A stretch of 36,121 nucleotides of DNA from an uncultured Gammaproteobacteria bacterium. Its GTDB lineage: Bacteria > Pseudomonadota > Gammaproteobacteria > Nitrosococcales > Methylophagaceae. Where the stretch lies: contig CAJQOM010000040.1 of the NCBI GenBank assembly GCA_905479985.1, positions 1 to 36,121 on the forward strand. The letters run 5' to 3'. The notes under the pieces were generated by a model. That model saw only the letters and a list, made by a program, of their open reading frames with translations, was not told where the DNA came from and made no database searches. Shown in pieces: positions 15,451-23,141 of this stretch; position 1 is the stretch's first letter; each line of letters begins with the position of its first letter. The position numbers were made by a program, and so were the translations under genes.

Positions 15451-17013
15451 ATGAGCATGTTGTATCGACTTTTTATGTGCATATTGTTGGGGCCTACTGT
15501 CCTGTTTATACAAGGATGCTCTACGCTTCAAGTAGAAAAAGAGCGTGAAATTTCTTTGGCATTTTCGGACTCTATACAAACGTCTCTTGGAAAAGTATTT
15601 GAGACTGCGGATTCAGTAGAGTCAGGGTTTATAGTTTTAAATACGGGTCATGATGCCTTTCTAAAACGCACAGCATTAATTGATGCCGCAGAACAAGCTA
15701 TTGATTTGCAATATTACATTTGGAATAGTGATAAGTCGGGACGATTACTAGCCCAACGAGTCATGATCGCTGCTGACCGAGGTGTACATGTTCGGCTCTT
15801 ACTAGATGACTTTAATATTGGCGGTCGTGATGACTTATTACTTGTTATGGATGCCCATCCCAATATAGAAATCCGTGTTTACAACCCAAATGCAGCTAGA
15901 AGTGGCATGGTGCGAAAAATGTTGGGTGGGCTCGGTGATTTTGGACGGATTAATCAACGAATGCATAATAAGTCATTTATAGTTGATGGCAGTGTTGCTA
16001 TTGTCGGAGGACGAAATATTGGTGATGAATACTTTGACTTGAATCATGAGTTGAATTTCCGCGATAGAGATTTGCTAACCGCTGGTCCCATTGTTGCTGA
16101 TATTGCTGAAAGCTTTGATGTTTATTGGAACCATGAACGTGCTTTTTCGATAGCTACTCTAGTTGGCGTTACTGCGGAAAGTGCTGAAGTTAAGAGTTTT
16201 AGAAAAGAGATTGATAGGAAAGTACAACAGGATAAGCTCCATTTTATGGACAAGACAGCGGCTTTTTCATCTGGGGCTGCTTTTAATACTTGGTTGAGTA
16301 GTATGATTTGGGCACCGGCAGAGCTGGTTTATGATCAGGCCTTGGCGATTGATGACACTAGCCACAATAAGAGAAAAAGAGTTGCCAACACATTACGAGA
16401 TATAGCAAAAGAGACAACCGCTGAAGTTCTTATTGAGTCAGCATACCTAGTACCTGGAGATGAGGGTGTCGCTTTACTAAAAGAACTCACAAATAGAGGG
16501 GTAAGTGTAAAGGCGTTGACAAATTCACTGGCTTCGAACGACTTAACAACCAACCATGCTGGTTATGCGCGTCGACGTATAGCGTTGCTTGAAAATGGTG
16601 CTGAATTGTTTGAGCTTAGACCAGATGCAAAATCTTGTCAGTCTTTGGTTGTGGGCAATGCCCGTTGTAGTGAAAGTATATTGTTTGGCTTGCATGCCAA
16701 ATCAATAGTATTCGATCGAAAGGCGGTATTTGTAGGATCGTTTAACCTTAATCAGCGTTCTATCTATCTCAATAGTGAATTGGCATTGATAGTTTACAGT
16801 CCTGAATTAGCAGCAATAATTGCAGGCGATATTGAACAAAACTTATTATCAGAAAATAGTTGGCAGGTACGGCTTGATGATAGCCATTCCTTAGAATGGA
16901 AGGGGAGTGTTGATGGCAAAGCAGTGCATTATGATCATGAGCCTGAAACAGGGTTCTGGCGTCGCTTTAATGCGAGTTTTTTTTCCATATTTCCAATTGA
17001 GAAGTATTTGTAA
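15451..17013 (+). CDS. Phospholipase D-like lipoprotein (two HKD motifs)
   Basis: A 520-residue lipoprotein (lipobox IQGC, Cys23) of the PLD superfamily. The first HKD motif is HNKSFIVDGSVAIVGGRN (His172, Lys174, Asp179). The second is HAKSIVFDRKAVFVGSFNLN (His415, Lys417, Asp422). The architecture is that of cardiolipin-synthase/ClsC-like or phosphodiesterase-type PLD proteins found as envelope lipoproteins in gammaproteobacteria. It may hydrolyse or transfer phosphatidyl groups at the periplasmic face; the exact reaction cannot be told. Start ATG 15451 has little ribosome site, while ATG 15457 is placed after GGATGAG and is an alternative. The next gene is 151 bases away. Confidence 0.88.
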   Translation: MSMLYRLFMCILLGPTVLFIQGCSTLQVEKEREISLAFSDSIQTSLGKVFETADSVESGFIVLNTGHDAFLKRTALIDAAEQAIDLQYYIWNSDKSGRLLAQRVMIAADRGVHVRLLLDDFNIGGRDDLLLVMDAHPNIEIRVYNPNAARSGMVRKMLGGLGDFGRINQRMHNKSFIVDGSVAIVGGRNIGDEYFDLNHELNFRDRDLLTAGPIVADIAESFDVYWNHERAFSIATLVGVTAESAEVKSFRKEIDRKVQQDKLHFMDKTAAFSSGAAFNTWLSSMIWAPAELVYDQALAIDDTSHNKRKRVANTLRDIAKETTAEVLIESAYLVPGDEGVALLKELTNRGVSVKALTNSLASNDLTTNHAGYARRRIALLENGAELFELRPDAKSCQSLVVGNARCSESILFGLHAKSIVFDRKAVFVGSFNLNQRSIYLNSELALIVYSPELAAIIAGDIEQNLLSENSWQVRLDDSHSLEWKGSVDGKAVHYDHEPETGFWRRFNASFFSIFPIEKYL

Positions 17014-17121
17014 TGCTGAGACGTGAAGTGTTGATGTTTACACTATACTTAACGTATGAAATAAGAGGGTGTTTCAGGTGCAGATAATCTAGTACATTAA
17101 ATTAAAGCTAAGATTTTTAAG

Positions 17122-17135
17122 AGGCTAGAAAGCCT
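17122..17135 (+). terminator. Weak hairpin after the PLD gene
   Basis: AGGCT-AGAA-AGCCT is a 5-bp stem with a four-base loop, followed by GAATTTTATTATTT. It may terminate or pause transcription upstream of the DUF3313 gene. The stem is short, so support is weak. Confidence 0.3.
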
Positions 17136-17164
17136 GAATTTTATTATTTAAAAGGAATGAGTAT

Positions 17165-17833
17165 ATGAAGCTATGTAAACTGAGAAACGTTATTTTAATA
17201 GTCGGCCTATCTTTTTTAGGTATTCAATCTACTTGGGCTGACAGCAAAGTACCGCAAAGTGGTTTTATTGATGCTGAAGTAGCGTTGACACCTATTCCTG
17301 ATAAAGCTGGCGCCTATCGTTATTTGAAGCCAGAATTAGGTTTAAAAAAATATAATTATATTATGATTGAGCCGATTGAGGTTTGGCTTCACCCTGACTC
17401 TGAATATAAGGGGATTCAACCAGATACCTTAAAAGCGCTGGCTGATGGTTTTACTCAAGCGCTGGTCGATGAATTAGAACCAGACTACACAGTAGTAGGA
17501 AATGCCGGTCCTGAGACATTGGTTATTAGGCTGGCTATTACGGGTTTGAAAACGAAAAAGGAAAGGCGCAGGTTGATAGGGTATTTACCTGTAGTCTTTG
17601 TTTTGAGCGCCCTTAATACTGATGCCTTGAAACGGGTATCGCTTATTGATGCGGGTATTGAAGCAGAGGTGGTGGATTCAGTTTCTGGAGAGACCTTAGC
17701 GGTACTTGTCGATTCCGGAGTCATAGCGCCGGGTTCAGAGAGTGAAAACGGTCAGTTATCTTGGAAAGATATTGAAATGAGTTTACGGTTCTATGCCAAA
17801 CGATTTAAAGCTCAGCTCGATGCGAGCAAATAA
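17165..17833 (+). CDS. DUF3313-like exported protein
   Basis: A 222-residue protein with a signal peptide (about 1-25, STWA before DS). The body has the look of the DUF3313 family of periplasmic or lipoprotein-type envelope proteins: YNYIMIEPIEVWLHPDS, LADGFTQALVDEL, then SLIDAGIEAEVVDSVSGETLAVLVDS. That family has no assigned function. AAAAGGA lies about 8 bases before the ATG. It is followed after 48 bases by the patatin gene and may be cotranscribed. No lipobox cysteine is present, so the protein is probably soluble and periplasmic. Confidence 0.75.
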   Translation: MKLCKLRNVILIVGLSFLGIQSTWADSKVPQSGFIDAEVALTPIPDKAGAYRYLKPELGLKKYNYIMIEPIEVWLHPDSEYKGIQPDTLKALADGFTQALVDELEPDYTVVGNAGPETLVIRLAITGLKTKKERRRLIGYLPVVFVLSALNTDALKRVSLIDAGIEAEVVDSVSGETLAVLVDSGVIAPGSESENGQLSWKDIEMSLRFYAKRFKAQLDASK

Positions 17834-17881
17834 AATTTGCTTCTTTCAAGATATGCTTGCTAGTAGCAACAGAGTTATTTC

Positions 17882-20089
17882 ATGATAAAGCTGGTTTTAT
17901 TGTTGTTTGTTGTTACTTCAGCAGCCATTACTTCTTTGGAGGTAATGGCTGCTGAAGTAAAAAAACAACGGCCTAAGATTGGTTTAGCACTCAGTGGTGG
18001 TGGTGCACGTGGCGCGGCACACATCGGTGTAATCAAGGTGCTGGAAGAACATGGTATTCCTATTGATTATATTGCCGGAACGAGTATGGGGGCAGTCATC
18101 GGTGGGCTCTATGCTTCTGGTATGTCTAGCGATGAAGTTGAAAAGCAGTTAGCCACAATAGACTGGAATGACGTTTTTAGTGATAAGCCATTAAGACCTG
18201 ATCGATCACAGCGGCGTAAAGATGACGATATCCTTTATTTAGTCAAAGGTAAAGTCGGCATTACGGACTCTGCTGTAACGCTACCGACAGCAGTGGTGCA
18301 AGGCCAGAAATTTGATCTGATTCTAAAAGCATTGACTTTACCAGTATCAAATATTAACGATTTTGACTTATTACCGACGCCATATCGTGCTGTGGCGATG
18401 GATATCACAACAGGTGAAGAAGTCGTGCTTAATAGCGGTGACCTATCGATTGCGATGCATGCCAGTATGGCTATTCCAGGTGCGTTTGCCCCAGTAAAGC
18501 TGGGCGGTAAATTATTAGTAGACGGCGGTGCAGCAAATAATCTACCTATTTCTGTTGTGAGAGAAATGGGTGCAGATATTGTTATTGCCATAGACATCAG
18601 TACACCGTTACTGAAACAGGAGGAGCTTGGAGGCGCTCTAGCCGTCATTGATCAATTAACGGGAATATTAACTCGCCGTAATACTGAAGCACAGATCAAG
18701 ACCCTTTTGGAGAGTGATATTTTAATCATCCCTAACTTGGGTAATATTGCGACAATGGATTTTGGGAAAGTAGAGGAAGCTGTTGAGGTAGGCCGTTTAT
18801 CCGGGAAAGAGAGGGCGCAGCAGCTTACATCGTTATCACTCAATGAACGGGCCTATCAAGCGTATCGAACTACAAGGGCAAGAAGTGAAAGTCATTCAAA
18901 TATTATTGAGTTTGTACATTTCGAAAATGACTCATCATTAAGTGAGCAGGTATTAAAAGAACATTTGGCTATAGAGCCTGGGCAAGCGTTTGACTTAGAT
19001 AAGGTCGAAAAGGGTGTCGCTAATATCTATGGGCTAGATATTTTCGAATCTGTTCGTTACGACATTGCTGAAAAAGACGGTATGACAGGACTTGCTGTCT
19101 ATGCGAAACAAAAATCGTGGGGAACCAGTTCATTACAAACTGGACTAGAATTGAGCAGTGACTTTACGGGTCAATCTTCATTTAATCTTGGGTTTGCCGT
19201 CACAAAGCAACCTTTTAATGACCTTAATGGTGAGTGGAGAACAGCCATACAAATAGGTGAAGAACCGGCAATAGTTACAGAGGTATACCAACCATTAGAT
19301 CCAGCAGCAAAATATTTCGCTGCTGCCGGACTGTCTTGGGATAACAGAGATATAAGGTTGTTTAGTGATTCGAGTGGCCGTGCGGATACAGAATATGAAG
19401 TTGCTCGTTGGGGACTACGTTTTGCAGTAGGCCGAAATATTGGTAAGTGGGGTGAAGTTCGGATTGGACTTCGCCGATTTACTGGCAATGCAAATTTATC
19501 AGTAGGTGACCCCTCATTTAGGAGTTTTGACTTTGATGACGGACATGTTTTTGCCAGAGCAAAAGTAGATACACTGGATAATTTGAATTTTCCAAGGCAT
19601 GGGAATTTGAGTAGTGTTGAGTGGACGGCAGGCCTTGAAGACATAGGAGCAGAGAATGACTATGACCAAATATTATTGCGGTTGGCAGGTGCAAGAAGTT
19701 GGGCGGAAGGGACATTAATTACAAGTTTAAAATTTGGTAGTACAGTCGGCGGAGATGCCTCGATTAATAACCGTTACCGCTTAGGTGGCTTCATGAACCT
19801 TTCAGGGTTGGAACAAAATCAGTTGTCGGGTCAGCACACAGGTTTAATGACTATTGCGTATCAATATCGTGTTTATCGCAGTCAACTTTTCCCTTTCTAT
19901 GCGGGCAGCGCCTTGCAGCTAGGTAATACATGGGAAGAACGCAGTGATATTAGCTTGGAGAATACACTTGCCAGCGCCACTTTGTTTTTAGGCGCTGATA
20001 CACCGATAGGGCCATTTTATCTGGGTTATGGTTATACAGAAGGTGGCAATGATGCCGTTTATTTGTTTTTGGGTCAGCCATTCTTTTAA
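17882..20089 (+). CDS. Patatin-like phospholipase, PlpD-type (type Vd) autotransporter
   Basis: A 735-residue protein in the type Vd order. First comes a signal peptide (about 1-23, VMA-AE). A patatin domain (about 32-230) has oxyanion motif SGGGARGAA, nucleophile Ser68 in GTSMG and Asp214 in VDGGAANN. One POTRA domain (about 335-395) follows, then a C-terminal 16-strand-type barrel ending in GQPFF. It should insert in the outer membrane and present a phospholipase A1-like domain outside or at the surface. Catalytic residues are intact. A perfect 19-bp inverted repeat lies within the signal-peptide codons (17913-17960). It is a third lipid-active enzyme in this module, besides the hydrolase and PLD. 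Confidence 0.93.
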   Translation: MIKLVLLLFVVTSAAITSLEVMAAEVKKQRPKIGLALSGGGARGAAHIGVIKVLEEHGIPIDYIAGTSMGAVIGGLYASGMSSDEVEKQLATIDWNDVFSDKPLRPDRSQRRKDDDILYLVKGKVGITDSAVTLPTAVVQGQKFDLILKALTLPVSNINDFDLLPTPYRAVAMDITTGEEVVLNSGDLSIAMHASMAIPGAFAPVKLGGKLLVDGGAANNLPISVVREMGADIVIAIDISTPLLKQEELGGALAVIDQLTGILTRRNTEAQIKTLLESDILIIPNLGNIATMDFGKVEEAVEVGRLSGKERAQQLTSLSLNERAYQAYRTTRARSESHSNIIEFVHFENDSSLSEQVLKEHLAIEPGQAFDLDKVEKGVANIYGLDIFESVRYDIAEKDGMTGLAVYAKQKSWGTSSLQTGLELSSDFTGQSSFNLGFAVTKQPFNDLNGEWRTAIQIGEEPAIVTEVYQPLDPAAKYFAAAGLSWDNRDIRLFSDSSGRADTEYEVARWGLRFAVGRNIGKWGEVRIGLRRFTGNANLSVGDPSFRSFDFDDGHVFARAKVDTLDNLNFPRHGNLSSVEWTAGLEDIGAENDYDQILLRLAGARSWAEGTLITSLKFGSTVGGDASINNRYRLGGFMNLSGLEQNQLSGQHTGLMTIAYQYRVYRSQLFPFYAGSALQLGNTWEERSDISLENTLASATLFLGADTPIGPFYLGYGYTEGGNDAVYLFLGQPFF
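17913..17960 (+). promoter_or_regulatory. Perfect 19-bp inverted repeat inside the patatin signal-peptide codons
   Basis: Bases 17913-17931 pair perfectly with 17942-17960 around a 10-base loop (TTCTTTGGAG). The stem starts 32 bases after the start codon and encodes VTSAAI and VMAAEV. A hairpin this long should form in the mRNA and could slow or time translation at the secretion signal. The loop side carries GGAGG followed closely by an in-frame ATG (17945), a possible but poorly spaced internal start. Confidence 0.7.
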
Positions 20090-20149
20090 ACGATCAATCA
20101 CCGGTCTTAAATTAATAATAGTTATTACGGTTTTTACTTTGGAGGAGAT

Positions 20150-20503
20150 ATGACAACGACATGGTCTCGGGAAGACAAAACAATTGTGGTTCAAGTGTCA
20201 GGTGTTCTGACTAAAGCTGAATTTGATATCTGCCAATCAGAAATCGAACCCATTATTCAGGAAGGGCAGATAGCGATATTAGTATTAGTGACTGATTTTC
20301 AAGGATGGGGTGGTGATGCTGATGAATGGGCAGATCTGTCTTTTCAAGAACGGAACGACCCTTATATTCGAAAAATAGCTATTGTGGGCGATGAGAAGTG
20401 GCATGATTTAGCGATCATGTTTGCTGGACAAGGTTTAAGAAGATTCCCGATAGAGTATTTCAAATCTGGTCGAGAAGAGTTTGCAAGGGCGTGGCTTGAA
20501 TAA
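20150..20503 (+). CDS. SpoIIAA-like (STAS-type) protein
   Basis: A 117-residue soluble protein of the SpoIIAA-like family (STAS fold). The motifs are IVVQVSGVLTKAEFD, ILVLVTDFQGWGG and IRKIAIVGDEKWHDLAIMF, followed by IEYFKSGREEFARAWL. Members are small cytoplasmic proteins thought to bind hydrophobic ligands or act in stress responses; function here is unknown. A strong GGAGGAG site precedes the ATG. No signal peptide is seen, which makes it one of few cytoplasmic products in the module. It lies 60 bases after the patatin gene. Confidence 0.85.
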   Translation: MTTTWSREDKTIVVQVSGVLTKAEFDICQSEIEPIIQEGQIAILVLVTDFQGWGGDADEWADLSFQERNDPYIRKIAIVGDEKWHDLAIMFAGQGLRRFPIEYFKSGREEFARAWLE

Positions 20504-20541
20504 TTTAACAGTATTGATTACTTATTTAGAAAGTGGCGTCC

Positions 20542-20943
20542 ATGATGGCAAGAGATAGGCTTTCGGTTTTGTTTTTATTTATAGCCATGATTGTTATGGC
20601 AGGATGCAGCTCTAAACCGATTAAAAAAGAACTAAGTTTTAATGCTTTGGTTCTGGAAAATAAATCGGGATCAGAATTAGAAAATGTAAGAATCGAAGCA
20701 AGACAAACGGGCGTGTTTGCATCTTGTGGCTCCATATTGAGAGGAACAAGCTGTTCGACTACATTTCTAACAAAAGTTTATCAAGGGAACGCTGTTTATA
20801 TTTCATGGCAAGTGCATGGGCAAAAACGAGTTATTGGTCCTTTGTATATAGAGCTTCCCCAAGTGATACAGGATGATTCCGTTGCGAGAATTATGATCAG
20901 TTTCATTTCTGAAAATGATGTCACGGCCAAATTTCGCTATTAA
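20542..20943 (+). CDS. Small lipoprotein of unknown family
   Basis: A 133-residue protein with a lipoprotein signal (MMARDRLSVLFLFIAMIVMAGC, lipobox MAGC, Cys22). A beta-rich domain follows (ALVLENKSGSELENVRIEA, AVYISWQVHGQKRVIGPLYI) with two cysteines (ASCGSILRGTSCS) that could form a disulfide. The fold looks immunoglobulin-like, but no family is recognised. Start choice is uncertain (GTG 20533, ATG 20542 or 20545), with only a weak ribosome site. It is followed by a hairpin shared with the opposing gene. Confidence 0.65.
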   Translation: MMARDRLSVLFLFIAMIVMAGCSSKPIKKELSFNALVLENKSGSELENVRIEARQTGVFASCGSILRGTSCSTTFLTKVYQGNAVYISWQVHGQKRVIGPLYIELPQVIQDDSVARIMISFISENDVTAKFRY

Positions 20944-20958
20944 GACAATTTAACTAGG

Positions 20959-20985
20959 GACTGCTATAAGCGAAGCAGAGCAGTC
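20959..20985. terminator. Bidirectional hairpin between converging genes
   Basis: GACTGCT (20959-20965) pairs with AGCAGTC (20979-20985), with an alternative inner CTGCT/AGCAG pairing. It lies exactly between the stop of the plus-strand lipoprotein and the stop of the minus-strand surface-antigen-like gene, and is T/A-rich on both sides. It probably terminates both. Confidence 0.5.
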
Positions 20986-21572
20986 TAATTTAGACATTCT
21001 GCTTTATGCAATTCGATAGCAGCCGAGCGTCGTAATGGTTTACCTTTGAGCTTCTCAATATTCTGGGATAACTGACGGCAACGCTCTGATGTTTGTGAAA
21101 GTACTTTTTTACTGATCGTAGGGCTTTGTGGTTGAGAACTATTGTATAAGATAGATTGTGGCTGCTCATTTGTACCGCCATGTTTAACGGTTGCAGTTGT
21201 ACGAGCCGTCTCTTCAAACCATTTATCGCCTTGCTTACATAAATTAACTAGTGTCGTACTAGTCGAATCACCAGCAATATTGATAAATTGGGTATTTCGG
21301 CAAAGCATGCCATTTTTTGTGTTTGTTGATAAAGCCGTGATATTGCCTGAATGGCCTGTTTCATTATTTTGCCATTGCTGAGTATCGCCATCAGAGTCTT
21401 CGTTGAGTACTTTCTTAGCATGGGTTTTCATGGTGTCCCAATCACTATCTGTGAACAGTGTTAATGCTGATTCTTCAGGTATTTTCAGGTTTAACTCCAT
21501 AGCTTTTGATTGTATGGAAGTTAACATTAGGAGGGGTGTTAGGAAAGCTATACTTACAGCATTTAGACTCAT
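20985..21572 (-). CDS. Surface-antigen-like exported protein (17-kDa antigen type domain)
   Basis: A 195-residue protein with a signal peptide (MSLNAVSIAFLTPLLMLTSI...KA, about 23 residues). The middle section reads WQNNETGHSGNITALSTNT and NGMLCRNTQFINIAGDS, then LVNLCKQGDKWFEET. This follows the pattern of the C-terminal domain of 17-kDa/RT0821-type surface antigens, with two cysteines. A C-terminal helical tail (SERCRQLSQNIEKLKGK) contains two more cysteines. It is transcribed against the rest of the module, and its cellular role is unknown. The ribosome site is modest (AGAGAAG). Confidence 0.65.
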   Translation of the reverse strand: MSLNAVSIAFLTPLLMLTSIQSKAMELNLKIPEESALTLFTDSDWDTMKTHAKKVLNEDSDGDTQQWQNNETGHSGNITALSTNTKNGMLCRNTQFINIAGDSTSTTLVNLCKQGDKWFEETARTTATVKHGGTNEQPQSILYNSSQPQSPTISKKVLSQTSERCRQLSQNIEKLKGKPLRRSAAIELHKAECLN

Positions 21573-21660
21573 AATCTTCTCTTTAAAGTGAACTATTTAG
21601 CTTTATAGGATCATTTTTATTAAATACAGCATAACTCATTATGCAAACTTATTCTTGAGA

Positions 21661-21681
21661 CTCAATATTGTTAATATTGAG
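21661..21681. promoter_or_regulatory. Perfect inverted repeat CTCAATATT-GTT-AATATTGAG
   Basis: Nine bases on each side of a three-base centre are perfectly symmetric, about 90 bases upstream of the minus-strand gene start at 21572. Its size and position fit a dimeric repressor or activator site for that gene. It is AT-rich with no T-run, so a terminator is unlikely. Confidence 0.4.
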
Positions 21682-21699
21682 AAATAAAGATTATCCTAA

Positions 21700-21849
21700 A
21701 TGACGCTAACTGACATTTGTCTGAATGAGCAAATTGGACATTCATCAGATATAAAAAGACCAGTTGATGACTGGCTTTGTATAGATGATGTTAATCAGGT
21801 CTTATCTCTGCGAAACGGTATAAGAGTTTTTCTTAAGAGATCAGGGTAA
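21700..21849 (+). CDS. Possible small ORF, unknown
   Basis: A 49-residue frame beginning MTLTDICLNEQIGHSSDIKR and ending NGIRVFLKRSG before TAA. The composition looks protein-like (RPVDDWLCIDDVNQVLSL), but there is no clear ribosome site and no recognised family. It may be a remnant of a gene destroyed by the IS insertion 50 bases downstream. Confidence 0.25.
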   Translation: MTLTDICLNEQIGHSSDIKRPVDDWLCIDDVNQVLSLRNGIRVFLKRSG

Positions 21850-21899
21850 AACTGTTGGTTCCATAACTCACATTTATAAGTTCAATGACTGCTATTGGC

Positions 21900-23127
21900 T
21901 GTGGATTCATCCGGTCGACGCAACACGCTAAACTTTACGTAAGTAAAAGGAGTGTTGCAAATGAAATACAGAGCTCGGACTTATTACACAGAAAAACAGA
22001 AGTCCCTGATGTGGGATCGTTGGCAGAAAGGTGATTCGCTGCACCAAATTGCAAGTCTATTTGATCGACATCATTCCTCAGTACAACGTATCTTTGCAGA
22101 GACCGGTGGAATACGGCCAGCTCAACGAAGTCGATCAAGATTAGCTCTGTCACAGGCAGAACGTGAAGAAATATCAAGGGAAATCGCGGCTCAATCATCC
22201 ATGCGAACAATTGCAGGCCTGCTCGGCCGCTCTCCTTCAACCATCAGTCGTGAAATAAAACGTAACGGAGGTTATGAGCATTATCGAGCCGTACAAGCTG
22301 AGCAATATGCATGGAAAAGAGCTAAACGCCCCAAACGCTGTAAACTCGTTAATAACAAACAACTCAGCCAAATCGTAGCTAAAAAACTTCGACGGCAATG
22401 GTCTCCTCAGCAAATAGCTGGGTGGTTAAAGACAGCCTATCCGGATGATGAGGGTTATCAAGTGTCACATGAAACCATCTATAGAACGCTGTTTATTCAG
22501 GCTCGCGGCGCTTTAAAAAAAGAGCTACAACAATGTCTTAGAAGCAAGCGTGTTATGCGTCGCTCAAAACACGCAAGCCTGAAAAATAAAGGCCTTGGTA
22601 AAATCGTCAATGCCGTATCGATTAGTAAAAGACCTCCGTCAATAGAAGATCGTGCCATTCCAGGCCACTGGGAAGGTGACTTAATCCAAGGGACTTACAA
22701 TACGTTTATTGTCACCTTAGTGGAAAGACACTCTCGTTATGTGATGTTGGCTAAAGTTACAAATAAAAATACTGCCACAGTGATCGCTGCATTAATAAAG
22801 CAATCTAAAAAGCTACCTAAAGAATTATACAAATCCTTGACCTGGGATCGAGGGTCTGAATTATCAGCTCATCAAGACTTTACGGTGGAACAAACATTCA
22901 GGTTTACTTTTGTGCTCCAAGTAGCCCTTGGCAACGCGGTTCAAATGAAAATACAAATCGTTTATTAAGGCAGTACTTTCCTAAAGGAACTGATTTATCG
23001 ATTCATAGCCAAAGTAAACTGAGTGCCGTTGCTCGCCAACTCAATGAAAGACCCAGAAAGACGTTAGAATATGAAACACCGGTACAAAGATTTAATGCTT
23101 GTGTTGCATCGACCACATGAATCCACA
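21900..23127 (+). mobile_element. IS30-family insertion sequence, complete length, frameshifted
   Basis: About 1.23 kb, the usual IS30 size. The ends are imperfect inverted repeats: TGTGGATTCATCCGGTCGAC on the left, and the right end ending GGTCGATGCAACAC-type sequence in reverse followed by GAATCCACA. Both resemble the E. coli IS30 ends. The 50-base leader before the transposase is identical to that of the element at the window's left edge, while the first 80 coding bases differ at about a dozen positions. No clear short target duplication was found. Orientation is opposite to the left copy, so the transposase 5' ends of both face the 21.8-kb interval. Confidence 0.88.
21961..23120 (+). pseudogene. 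IS30-family transposase, frameshifted
   Basis: The start at ATG 21961 is fixed by AAAGGAG 8 bases upstream and by the match to the left-edge copy. The reading frame holds the N-terminal HTH region (LLGRSPSTISREIKRNGGYE) and part of the DDE core ([19 protein letters not shown]). At the A3 run 22892-22894 one base is missing. The expected continuation ([20 protein letters not shown] and on to NACVASTT) lies in another frame to 23120. The uninterrupted product stops at 22968 and lacks the catalytic Glu of the NEN motif, so this copy should be inactive unless frameshifting restores it. Confidence 0.85.
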
Positions 23128-23141
23128 ACCCAAAGCGGACA
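23128..23141. repeat. Half of the palindromic repeat abutting the second IS30
   Basis: ACCCAAAGCGGACA is identical to 142-155 next to the left IS30 copy. See that entry for its interpretation as a broken symmetric target. Confidence 0.55.

Larger units (their letters stand above)
21573..21899. other. Intergenic region between surface-antigen gene and IS30
   Basis: These 327 bases hold a perfect 9-bp inverted repeat (21661-21681) that could be an operator or promoter-associated site for the divergent gene. They also hold a 49-codon frame (21700-21849) without a good ribosome site, a small hairpin CCAGT-TGATG-ACTGG near 21762, and a degenerate half of the palindromic repeat just before the IS (21886-21899). 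No recognisable gene is present. Confidence 0.5.
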
